NCBI GenBank assembly: GCA_030062745.1
Contig: CP099851.1
Span: 11,782,393 to 11,846,392, forward strand
Direction of reading: 5' to 3'
Source: Capitulum mitella
Lineage: Eukaryota > Arthropoda > Thecostraca > Pollicipedomorpha > Pollicipedidae
Length of the DNA stretch: 64,000 nt
The stretch's first letter is position 1, and each line of letters begins with the position of its first letter. Shown piece after piece: positions 1-12,300 of the stretch. The position numbers and the translations under genes are program-made. Below the pieces are notes generated by a model. That model saw only the letters and a program-made list of their open reading frames with translations. It had not been told where the DNA came from and made no database searches.

Positions 1-259
1 ACTTGTGGGACGTTCGTATGCTCATTCTGTCGCGCTGGTAGTCGATGGTAGCCATAAATTATGTCATTTTTTAAAATCTTATAGATTAAAAACGGCTCCG
101 CACAGGTGGCGAGTACGTATCGGTTTCGATGGGATGAACTAACATGCAGGCGGACTCTTTTGAGCTCGCTACGTTTCTTTACCGCCGCAGTAAACATTTG
201 CCACCACCACGCAGCGGTTGGCTGCCACCCTGTTCCCTAACTACCACCCGTCCCGGCAG
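1..259 (+). other. 3' end of a Smurf intron
   Basis: This stretch precedes the first visible Smurf exon and ends in a good acceptor: a branch-point-like ctaac near 240, pyrimidine-rich sequence, then cag at 257-259. The Smurf start codon and the N-terminal half of the C2 domain must lie upstream of the window. I see no coding sequence here. Confidence 0.7.
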
Positions 260-393
260 ATACATCGGCAAGAACGACACCATCGTCATCTCGGTGTGGA
301 ACAACCGCAAGGTGCACAAGCGGCAGGGCGCAGGCTTCCTCGGCTGCGTGTACATCCGCTCCAATGTCATCCAGCAGCTCAAGGACACCGGCT
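260..393 (+). CDS. Smurf: Smurf exon: C2 domain, middle part
   Basis: This exon encodes YIGKND, then [20 protein letters not shown] and LKDTG, matching the C2 domain of vertebrate Smurf1/2 ([25 protein letters not shown]). The acceptor is cag at 257-259 and the donor is gtacgt at 394. The first base finishes a codon begun in an upstream exon. The last base is the first base of a Tyr codon completed in the next exon (DTGY). It is the first Smurf exon visible here. Confidence 0.93.
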
Positions 394-3300
394 GTACGTA
401 CTGGCGCCGCCGGCGCCGGGCCGGGCCGGGCCGGCCGACCCGCCGCGGCCGGTCGGCGCGGCCGGTCGGCGCGGGCCAAACGTGACTCAGGAAACGCCGA
501 GGAGGAATCGGTAGCGTTAGGGAAGCCAAGTTAGACTGCTTGCGTAGACCGAGTACGCCTGTTTTGTATTTGTTTTTTTCGCGTAGCAGGCTTTTCTGGT
601 GAGTCTCGTCGCATTTTTGAGCCAGCATGATTGAAGGCTTTTGTTGATCCAAATGGCCGTCCGCTATCGCTCAACATACTCGCGTCGCCATCATTATCTC
701 AACAGGCGCTTGAAAAATGATGCTGTTGCGCCGCGCTATGAATCGCTGTCTGTTTCGAAGTACTGCTCTCGACCGCGGATCATGGCGACTGTATAAAGGC
801 TATGGTTTGGCGGGAAAGATGGACGTCACGAAACCGTCTTTTTCGTGAGAATCCTCTTGCGAGCCGAGTGTAGTTCGTGATGGATGTTTCAGTTGCGCAT
901 GGCCATATTTTTGGTCGGGGTTTTCCAAAAATTGCTTCCGGCTATCGTTTTCTCCGCCATTGCGTAAGCAGTGGCGCAACCCGAATTTCTGGTAACGCGA
1001 AAGGGACTTGGTACGCCGACGCTAAAACGAAAGCTAGTCGTGACGCCAGTGCATAACCTACTGTCAGCCTCCGTCCTTCGGAGCGTTTTTGGGCCCGGCC
1101 GGCTGTTTTGCTTCCAGCGGCCAGCACTGAGTGGACACAGCACGCCGCCGGCGTGGCTGCCGCGCATCCGCCACAAACAGCCCGTCTGTCCGTGACGGCG
1201 GAACAGCTGCCGCGCCGTCAGCGGCGCGGGTCCCCGGGCGGGAGGTCTAGTGCGGAGGCCGCGCCGGGTCACCGTCGGCCGGGGGCGGGCGGCGCTCGGC
1301 GGGGGCTGCGGCGCCGCCGCCGGCCGCCGGCCGGTTTTCCCGGTCGCCCTGCGGAGGGGCTGACCGGCGCAGACGCCGGGTCGAGGTGGTCGGCGCCGCG
1401 CGGACCGCGCCTGGCCGGCCGACAGAGGCTGTCGAGTGGTGACTGTGTCCGGCCGGCGGCGCCTGCTGTGTCCGGACGGCGGAGCCTGCTGTGTCCGCCG
1501 TCCTGCTGTGTCCGGCCGGCGGAGCCTGCTGTGTCCGGACCGGCGGAGCCTGCTGTGTCCGCCGTCCTGCTGTGTCCAGCGTCCGCGACCTGCCGTCAGG
1601 GTGTGCGGCGTCACGCGGCGCGGGACTGCGTCGGGCCGTGGCTGTGCCTCGTTGTCCGGTCGTGCTAGAGTGTGAACACATGGGCTGCGCGTCGTGCTGT
1701 CCGTTGACCAGATGGCGGCCGAAGGCTGCCATTGTGTGTTGATTGCTGTTGCCCCGCTTTATAGACATCCCGAGACGCCCCGCACGTGTCATCACGTGCG
1801 TGAGTGCTCCCGTCAGCGGCATGGCGTGCCTGTGTACATTCCTTCCCTGACCCGTCAGGCGCCTTCCCGTCATCCGATCCTGCGGTCACAGCTCTGGCTG
1901 CCGGGCGTGGTGGGGATGGTCGGCTGTCGGTGGCAGCCCCCGCGCGGCCTGCAGGACGGCCGTCGCCTGCCGTTGTGTGCGGTCTGTGGTCCTCTGTCAG
2001 CACGGTTGGCGCCCCTCTGTTGGTCCCTCAGCGCGAGCTGCGCGCCGCCGTCGCGCTCCTGTCGGCGGCTGTGGTGTCCGGACGTCTGCTAGCGGGAAGT
2101 ATTTCCGGGTCGCCTGTCGCGAGCCTTGATACACATGTCTGGTTGACTATCGTGCAGTTTTATCGTTCCGCAGCTACCTAAGGGCGGATGCTTTCATCTG
2201 GCGCCTGCTGTCTGATTACTTTGACTTATCAGCGTGCCGCCCGCAGACCTGCCTGTTGGGCCTGAAGGGTGTCTCGTCCGCCGAGACGTTATCGCTCTGC
2301 CGTCGCCCCGGACCTTTGTGTGTCGTCTGTCTGCTCTGGGTGTGCCATTCTGCTGTAATCCTCGTCCCATACCGGCTAGTCAACCCAGTGAGTGGCATAT
2401 ACTCAGCGGCCCGGGGGCAGACGCCCGACTGAGTCAAGTGCCCACGCGCGCTAACTGTACCACTGTGCTTTGCCACGCGGACCAGCGCCCGAGTCGGTCA
2501 AGTATGTGCTCTGAATGCATCACGCCTCTGCAGCTGTTGTACCAGAGCGTCTCCCCGGGACTGGGCCGCGGCGTTGTGCGGTGTCGTCCGCCGGCGTCGG
2601 AGCGTCGGGCCTGCTGAGGTTCTGTCACCGTGTCACGTCACGTGACGCTCTGCTGGCGGCCGTCCTCAGACCAGCAGCTGGACCTGTGCAAGTCCAGCAG
2701 CTACCCGTCGGAGCCGGTGCGGGGGAAGATCATCCTGTCGCTGCTCTCGCGGGACGGCCACGGCGGCAACAGCAGCCACAACGTGGTGGTCAACACGCAG
2801 GGCATGATCAGCGCCCTGTCCGTGCAGGTCAGGCTCGCTCCCACAGCGCCGGGGAGGTGTCGGTCTGACCGCTGGGCCCGTGCCTAGTGACCTGTCCTTG
2901 CAGGTCAGGAGTCATCTGTCCGTGCGAGTCAGGACAGTCGCCTGTCCATGCAGGTCGGGACATTCATCTGTCCGGACCTGGACAGTCGCCTGTCCGTGCA
3001 GTTCAGGACAGTGACCTGTTGGTGTCTGCCCGACCCCTCAGGACATGATCATTGCTGGGCGCCGAATGGCCCTGCAGTCGGTGCGCCCCTAAGCCCCAAT
3101 AACCGACCAACCGACATGATCATTGAGTATCTGGGCAGGTCGTGGCATGGGGAATTGGATGTGGGACACGTGGATGTGGCGTAGCTTTGGGACACCTCTA
3201 TAGTCGTTTTGACGATATACATAGTCGTTTGGCTACCTGTCAACCAGTTTTCCCCTCTTGGTTGCAAACTCTTGGACGTATGTTACTGTCTCGCCTGGGT

Positions 3301-6300
3301 GTTTGCAGTTTGTTGTGAACCGTGCCGCACCGTTTGTTCTGTGTAATGAAGCCGGCGTCGTGCTGTGAGTCGTCTATCCGCACCGTCCGCCGCTGACCGC
3401 CGCCGTCCCGGCCGCGTGCAGGACGAGCTGGCCGAGGGCTGGGAAGAACGGTGCGCGCCCAACGGCCGGCCCTACTACGTGAACCACGTGACGCGCAGCA
3501 CCCAGTGGGAGCGGCCCGAGCGGCCGGCCGTGGAGGCGGCCTCGCCGACGGAGGAGGAGCCGGCGCCGCCGGCCAGTCCCACCGACCTGGAGTGTCCGCC
3601 GCGCCGACCGGGCGGCGAGCGACGCTCCCAGCGACGCCGCCACCAGCACTACCTCAGCCGCAACCAGCTGCACCAGCCCGACGACCTGCCCGAGGGGTGA
3701 GCGCGCCGCCTGCTGGGGTGGGGGATGTGACCCGACCGAACCGGCCAAAGGTGTGAGCGGGCGGTGCGACACGCGGGGAAAGGAGGGTGCGTGCCAGAGA
3801 TCGTCATACATCAGGACTATCGCGTTGGCGCTTAAGTGCAGAATCGAATTTAACATTTTTATGCTGAGTGGGGTGACGTAACATGCGTATTTTTTGCAGT
3901 TCGGTTACATGGTTAAGTGTATATGAGCTTCAACTGCTTGAAAGCCGAGGGCTTGACGACTCTGACTGTGAGTCCCGCTGTGATCTGACGGCCGCTCTGC
4001 GGGCCGCAGGTACGAGGTCCGGACCACGTCTCGGGGCCAGGTGTACTACTGGCACGTGCCGTCGGGCCGCGCCACCTGGCACGACCCGCGGCTGCCGCGG
4101 GACGCGCCCGAAGGGCACCGACCTCAGCCCGCTGCCCGCCGGCTGGGAGATGCGCCTCACTGACTCTGGCCGGGTGTACTTTGTGGACCACGTCAACAGG
4201 TGAGGGCGCGGCGCCGCCACGGGCTGGGGGGGGGGGCACGGGCGTCAGCAGCGGCGGGCGGGGCCGCGCTTGGGGATTTTCGCCTTCGGGCGATTTTTGG
4301 AGAGGCGAGCTGTTACTGCGCTTGGTAGTGCGTCTTCGGTGAGACGCCAGCAGCGTTGACGTGCCTGTGCGAGGAGCTGTGTTGACGCGCTTCATAGTAT
4401 GAGGCCAGACATCGCGATATTGGTGGTGTTGGTGAGTGGGACGTTGCCGGGAGATGATTCGTCGCCGACTAGATTTTGCGGTAAGCTGGGGTCGGCTTGG
4501 GGCTTCCCTGTTATGCGACGAACGTAAGTGAAACGGTGGCGGTTATCATGACATCGTACTGTATGATGCTATGGCAAGGGTAGATCCAGACCATGTGTCA
4601 AGGTGGGAAAGGGCAAATCCCCATCCATGTAACCCTGCCTACCCCAATGTCATTTTCTCTCACGATGCCAGCCATTTTGTTCAGCTGTTTTTTAGATTGT
4701 AAATTATTTCTTAATGTTTCGAAAAAAATGTTTCTTTTTCGTCCGGAAAGGGGAAAAGCCAAAAGACATGTCGCCCCCTTCCGACGAAAAATGGGCATGG
4801 TTGTGTTGCCCCCTTGATTCCCCCCCGTGCTATGATGCTAGCGTGACGCTTGTTCCAGCTAGAAGCGACATGTCGCCTTTTCCGGCGACAACCGGTGCGA
4901 AATTTCCGGCGTGAAATGATGCTGGCAGTTGAAAGCGTGGAAAATCCCAATAACCGAGTACCAGGCGTGAAAAAAATTGATCGTGTAGCCTATAATATGG
5001 AGCGTAGTCTATGAAAGTCCAGCGCAGGTCCCACATGATGATAATCGGCGTGTTGGAATATTTTAATTGCTCGATGTCGGATGTATTTGCCAAGGGCGCG
5101 GTCGAGTGTTGGTTAAATATGTACCGACGCTTCGTGCTATTTGGAGATTACGGCCGTCTTGTGTATTTGGTAACGCAGCAGAATGAATGATTTTGAAACC
5201 TCACGAAAAGTGAAAGTTGGGTGGATATTTGGCATGTTTCAATTGCGGCGGGGTAGACAAAGAGCGGCGCACGCGGTGGCGGCGGCCGCTGTGGTCGCCC
5301 GCGGCTGTGTCGGTTGCTGACGGCACGGTTCGTCCACTGCAGGACGACCCAGTTCGCCGACCCCCGTCTGACGACGTCACGGCACTCGCGCGTCATCGAG
5401 GAGCCCGACCCGCAGGTGGGTGACGTCCGACGTCAGCCGACGGAGACGGTGACGTCACCACGTCCCGAGGCCCAGGAGGGAATCAGAATCAGAATCAGAT
5501 GTTGGGGCTGGTTTTGCCCCGAGGGGAACGTGCTGGCTATTGTTGGTTGGGATATATGCCCCGCGATTTTGAACGTTTCTCGGACGTGTTTTGAATGTCG
5601 TGGATGTTTGCCTCATTTGTTGTAGTTTCCTGCCATCGCCATACGCATCATGCGCGTATCGGCTGTCGTGAAAGGTCACCATCTGTTGTTCTGTCTGGTA
5701 TTTGTAGGAAGTCTGGATATTAAGATGTGCTGGTTTCACTCATGATTTCACTCACGATGTGCTGGTTTCACGATTTGACTGCTGCCTTGGCAACGGGATC
5801 ACTGAGCGTGAATTGGCCGGCGACCGCCTGGGCTGGTCCGTGTGCGCCGTGCGCGGCCGTGGGCGGGGCCGGCGGCGCGCCGTCCGCCCGTGTGTGCCGG
5901 CGCAGACTGCTGGACTGACTGGTCTGGGCCGCAGACGCCCTGTGCGGACTCGGAGGCCGCCTCGCCGCCGTACTCGACCCTGCCGAGCGGCGCGTCCGGC
6001 CGGCCGGCGGCCGCCAGTCCGCCGCCGCCGCCGCTGCCGGCGCGGAACCAGCCGCCGCCGCCGCCGCCGCCGCCGGGAGCCGCCCTGTCGCCGGCGCCGC
6101 CCGCCGTTCCGGCCGCCCCGGCCGCCCCCGCCGCCAGCGCCGCCACCGCCGCCGGGGATGAGGTGAGACAGCTCTGACGGGGAGCGGGGAGTGATGGTGT
6201 TGGTGATTCCCCCGATGTGGGTTCGTGAAGATGGCCTTATGTTGCTCATTTCATTTTGTCACGCGCCATTGTAGTAACGAAGAGCTATGGCCGATGTCTT

Positions 6301-9300
6301 CGTACTTGCTTTTCAGTTTGGAATGGACGACGTCAGTAACGGGCAGTCTGAACAATACGGGGAGTGCTAGTGAGGTTCAAGCGTGCCCGCTTTCACCGCA
6401 CTTAGTGGTTGCTTATTCGACGGAGGCTGTGGTAAACCATTTCACGTCGAAGGATGTCGACACGTGTCCATACGTACCCTCCAGTGCTACAAAGAGCGGG
6501 CGGTACCGTGTTGCCGGGCTGACTCGGGAGAGGGCCGTGACCTGTGAGAGTGTGGGAGACCGTGACCTGTGAGAGGGTCGTGACCTTTGAGAGTGTGGGA
6601 GGGCCCTGTCCAGTGAGAGTGTGAGAGGGCTGTAACCGTTGAGAGTGGGAGGAGGCCATACGGGATGAATGTGAGAGGACGTAGCCTGTGAGAGTGTGAG
6701 AGGTTTGTGACAGGTGAGAGTGTTGGAGGGCAGTAACGGGTGAGAGTGTGAGACGGCTGGCGGTCGGCCGTGGTCTGTTGTAACGGAAGAGGACGCCCGG
6801 CCAGCAGGAGGTGCTGCCCAAGTACCGGCGTGACCTGGTGGCCAAGATGAAGGTGCTGCGGGCAGAGCTGAGCACGCTGCAGCCACAGTCGGGCCACTGT
6901 CGGCTCGAAGTCAGCAGGGAGGAGGTGTTTGAGGTCAGTGGGAGGCAGGCTGTACAGAGTGGCCTGGCACGGTGGCTGGGCCTTTCTGGTGCGATGGATC
7001 ACACTTAGTTTGGCTCTCGGAAAGGATGCACTCTCGTCTCTTGTGTGTTTTATCCATTTTATATGTCTTTTCCGTTTTAGTTTGCATTCGTGAGCATCAA
7101 TTTCATACGCAAAGTGATTTGAAATAAATGTATCACGTGATGAAAGTAATGTTCTTAAAGAATTAGGTATCGCTCTTTGATTCTCATTGTCGGTCCTTTT
7201 TTTGTCTGCATTTTCCAAAGATTTGAGTGTCGTACGCCGTACTCCGTAAATTGATCGTACCGATCATTTTCCTGAACCGTGACGGCTGTTACGGTGCCGG
7301 GGCCCGTCATCACTGTTGCGATATTTCTGTATATTTACTGTCTTAGCGTCCGTAAAGGTTGATTCTGACTTGAAACCAGGGGCTGTTAGGGAGGTTTCTT
7401 TTGCAATAATTGAAAGGATAATTTGCTTTGGGACTGCGGGCTATTCTTGCCTTTCGAGGCGTATGGATTTTGTATTGGCCGACTAGTGACCCCATGCGGC
7501 GAGGAGTCTGAAGTTTCTTTTTGATGGCGAAAATGTTAACCCGAACAATGCTTTGGCAGGAGTCGTACCGGCTGGTGATGAAGAAGTCGCCGAAGGAGCT
7601 GCGGAAGCGGCTGATGGTCAAGTTCCGCGGCGAAGAAGGGCTGGATTACGGTGGCGTGGCCAGGGAGTGGCTGTACCTGCTGTCGCACGAGATGCTGAAC
7701 CCCTACTACGGCCTGTTTCAGTACAGTCGGGACGACATCTACACGCTACAGATCAACGCCAACTCGGACGTCAACCCGGTGAGGGCTGACACTACGTCCA
7801 GCTGCGGCGTAGTGTCTGGCTGGGGGGGGAGTTGTCCGGTGTGCGTTGCTGCTGCTGGTCTTAGTCGGTGTCTGGTGTATATTGCGTTGACGATGCAGCG
7901 AGGCATGTGGTATTACCTTAATTGGATTAATGTGAAAGGACAGCATTGATAAGGAGAGCATGGTGGCAGTTTGTACTTGCTGTTTTGCACGCATTTAGAG
8001 TACCACAGATGTGCTGTTTCCATCACAACTACGCCTTGAAATAGACCATTCAGGAATAATGTCATTCTTCATGAACATGCCAAGATGGTTACTCATTAGT
8101 ACAGTTCGATGAAAAACTCCAGTCTCTGCCGATGGTTTACATATCACGCATTATCGATTGGCTTGATTGGCCGCTCACTAACGCGCCGTGTGCCGTCGTA
8201 GGAGCATCTCTCCTACTTCCACTTCGTCGGCCGGGTGATAGGCATGGCCGTCTTTCACGGCCACTACATCGACGGCGGCTTCGCCATGCCCTTCTACAAG
8301 ATGCTGCTGAACAAGCCCATCTCGCTGCCGGACATCGAGCTGGTGGACCCGGACCTTCACAGGAGTCTCACCTGGATGCTGTGAGTTGTCAGTCACAGGA
8401 CGCTTCCGCCCGGACTCTGTGGGCTGAGGCGGTGGTTAGGTCCTGTGTTGTGCGCGGGAGATACGTTCTTAGTGGCAGGTGGAGGCAGGTTGAGAATGCT
8501 TGAGATGTTTTGTGTTCACGAGTTATGGTCTGGATACTGGGTACTGCGCACCGCTTACTGCGTATAGGTCTGGCGTATTGGCCTGGTCTCTGAATGCCTG
8601 AATGGCCGGAGTTCACGTCAGCTGAACGGTATGCGGGATATCCCCGCGAAAGAGTGTCGTTCTTTGCCCGTGCCCGTCTCGGCTGGTTCCGATTGGCCTG
8701 GCCTGAGCCTGCCTGACCTGATCTGACCTCTGTGGCGGTGCAGGGAGAACAACATCGAGGGCGTGATCGATACCACGTTCAGCGTGGAACACGACAACTA
8801 CGGCCACATCACCGTCCGTGACCTGAAGCCTGGTGAGAGCCTGGCCCTGGCCGGGGGGGGGGGGGAGCCGGGGGTCCGAGGGCTTGCCTGGACCGGCCCG
8901 CCGTCCGCTGTCTCTGCGGTGAGGGAAGGCCAGAGAATGAGCTAAGCCGAGCATAGGAGACGCCCGTGAACGCTGTCAAGGACTTGATAAGTTCTGGAGA
9001 GGGTACAACAGATTGATCTTCATGTCCGTCCAGGGGACATGCCGGCTGTCGTCTTCGGCTTTGTACGATGTTGTCTGCGATAACTGAAAAACAGGCGCAC
9101 CTCGGCGGACAGTGTTTTTAGAGGAAGGAACCTCCTTTTAGAGGAAGTGCTTGGCGAGAGAGCCTCTATGTGATCGCCATTGCTGTCATTTCACGTTTCG
9201 ATGTCACAAGAGGAAGCGAAGAGGTAGTGATGTATGACGCTGAGATTGTCATTTGCAAACACATCTGTACTGGGCTGTGTTGTGTTCTTTGGAGGCGCCA

Positions 9301-12300
9301 TGCTGCGCCTCTGGTGTATGCCGCTGGTGTATCCACGGTTGACCTCGTCCTGCCTGCCCAGGCGGTCGTGACATGCACGTGACTGAGGAGACCAAGAAGG
9401 AATACGTCAAGTTGTACGTCCAGCTGCGCTTCATGGAGGGCATCGAGCAGCAGTTTCTCAGCCTGCAGAAGGGCTTCACCGAAATCATTCCGCAGGGTCT
9501 GCTCAAGGTGAGATCTCTGCCCTGGCTAGCCACGGCACCGTGAGACCAGAGTGGATAGGTGGTGAGGCTTACCGTGATGGCCAGTGGTGGGTTTGTCTTT
9601 GGTGCGCACCAGCAAGTAATGGACATGGTAACGTGTAGGGAGCAGACTGGTAGCCGAATCTGCTGGATTCGTTTCGTATTTTCGACTCCCTGGGCGTTGC
9701 CTGTGCTACGAGGTTGGTGTGTTGGTATTGTATGTAAGGCAGCTGTCGTCCGTGTCCTTGGGGTGCAAGGATGCTGTCCGGGCGGCGCGTCTCGTGGCCA
9801 TTGCACCCTTGACCGGGAACGATTGCAGCGAATGGCGCCTGCCGGAGTTCCGATGCCCGCCCGGTGCACGTCGTCTGACCGCCGTCTCCCCCTCCCGTCT
9901 CCCCAGACGTTTGACGAGCGCGAGCTGGAGCTCCTCATAGGGGGGCTGGGTAAAATCGACGTGGACGATTGGAAGCAGAATACGCGGCTCAAGGTGAGAA
10001 TGTGGCGGCGACCGGCCGCCGGGGTCGGGCAGGGACGGGCTGCCCTTAGTCGGGCTGGAGCTGACGTCAGGCGGCTGTCGGGAAAGACTGTTGGATGACT
10101 ACATGACTGGGCCACGCGCCACGCGCCTGCAGGGTCTACGCTTTTACTCCTTGTTTTACATTTACTTCTGTGTGCTGTTGAAATCAAATGTTGACTTGGT
10201 CAGATGAATGTTAAACATGGAAAGTTCTTTGTTGAAGTGGTCGTCGAAATCGTCAGAGATTTTGAGAATTACTGCACTAAGATATAAAGTGTTTAAGGCT
10301 GGCATTAAAGATTCCTGCTGTTGAGCTGTCCTGTATGATAAATAAATACTTTGCCTTAGTGCAGCATAGTGTTTGCTTAGTGCAACTCAGGCCACTTGGA
10401 GCAGTTCCGTTGACATGTTGTGTTGCGTCGTGCCTTGTTAGCAGTGGTTAGAAGTGTCGATCTTTGCTGAGCAGTGTACGGCCAAGTATCGATCAATGCT
10501 GAGCACTGTGTGGGGCCGAATGTCGATCACAGCTGAGCAGTATACAGCCGAGTGTCGATCATTCCTGAACAGTGTGTGGCCGAGTGTCGATCACGGCTGA
10601 GCAGTGTGTGGCCCAGTGTCGATCACGGCTGAGCAGTGTGCGGCCCAGTGTCGATCACTGCTGAGCAGTGTGCGGCTCAGTGTCGATCACTGCTGAGCAG
10701 TGTGTGGCCCAGTGTCTATCACTGTTGAGCAGTGTGCGACCCAGTGTCGATCACGGCTGAGCAGTGTGCGGCCGCTGCCATCGCCTGGCGTCTGTCACTC
10801 CCCAACGTCGTGGCGCCGATGTGCAGCCCTCCCCCGCACTGACCCCCCTTACCGGTACGCCAGCACTGCACTGCCGAGAACGACGTGGTGCGGTGGTTCT
10901 GGCGCATCGTCGACTCGTACAGCGAGGAGATGCGCGCCCGCCTCCTGCAGTTCGTCACGGGCAGCAGCCGCGTGCCGCTGCAGGGCTTCAAGGCGCTGCA
11001 GGTGAGGCCGGAGTCCGTCCTGCCGGACTGCAGCCAGCCAGGGGTGACCATGGACGGACGGGGCAGGGGGAGGGACGGACGAGGTCGGCGCCGTGGCAGC
11101 CGGCCATCACGCGCCGTCAGACCGAAATCAGCGGCCAGTCGAGCGTGCTAATGGGCTCGAATGGTATTGCGTTTGGCCTCGAGGTGTTGCAATTAACAGA
11201 AGTCGACATTGCGCTTGGGGTTGGAGCACTGCAGGCAGTTTTAAGCGGCATTTCGCGCGCGACGAAGGGTGCAAATGGCTTTTCACAGTAAGCAGGCATG
11301 GTTTTGGGGGCGCCCCAGTTGACGTATGTGACGATTTGCATCGATGAAAGGATTTTAGGAGATGGGTTGTAGTCCAGATGGGAGGGATGACCTGTAAGGC
11401 GGCTTAGGTACTGCTTCAGTAGCATGTGCCACAACACCCGAATGTATTTATAGATATCAATGGGCTCAGATTAGAGCCATGGCCATGCGTCATCATTCAC
11501 CGCGAACGATGACCGTTATGTGTGAGGAGAAACAGCAGTCCCGTCCTGTACGCTAAGCAGCAAGGGTATGCTCAGGCAAAAATGCAAGTGGTGGCTGGTG
11601 CCGCCTGTTTTTAAAATCGTGGTCACGTGCGAAACGTGAAACGGATTGCCCGCCGCTCCCCGCCGCGGACGGAGCTGTAAGTTGTAGTTCTCCCGTCGGT
11701 CACCAGGGGTCGACGGGAGCCGCCGGACCTCGTCTCTTCACGATCCACATGATCGACGCTCCGATCGGAAACCTACCCAAGGCGCACACGTGCTTCAACC
11801 GTCTCGACGTGCCGAAATACCCCAGCTACGAGGTAACTTGCTCAGGCCGAAGCGTGGAAAACGGGTTGTGGCCGAGCGTGCGGGCTCTGTGGCTGGGCTG
11901 TTGGCCGCTGACTCCGCGCTGTAACCCGCAGCACTGCAATAAACTCAACCGTGAAGTCGAATTCACGCGCTGTTTGGCTCTGGAGACCACGGATGTGCCT
12001 TGTGTTTTACCAGGTGCCGTGAGAAAGTGTTCCTGGGCTAAAGGAGTGAAGTCGCCTTAAGCCTCTGTGCCCTGTGTTTGCGGAACCTTCGGGTGCTGAT
12101 TCCGGGCAGGGTCCATGTGTTGTGTAACGAAGTCTGTGCTCCCTTCCTGTGTTTTGATGTCTGTATCATTGTATCTGATTTGCACTGACATCTGTATCCC
12201 CGTGCCGTGTACTGACGTCTGTATCCCTTTGCCGTGTACTGATATCTGTATCCCCCTGCCTTGCACTGACATCTGCATCCCCGTGCCATGTACTGTCAGT

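Noticed and set aside
889-1873. Several open frames of 180-240 codons on both strands
   Set aside because: They lie in a Smurf intron and come from the GC-rich minisatellite at 1444-1578; no domain is seen.
5752-6249. Arg/Gly-rich open frames on the minus strand
   Set aside because: They are the reverse complement of the Pro/Ala-coding Smurf exon at 5935-6162.
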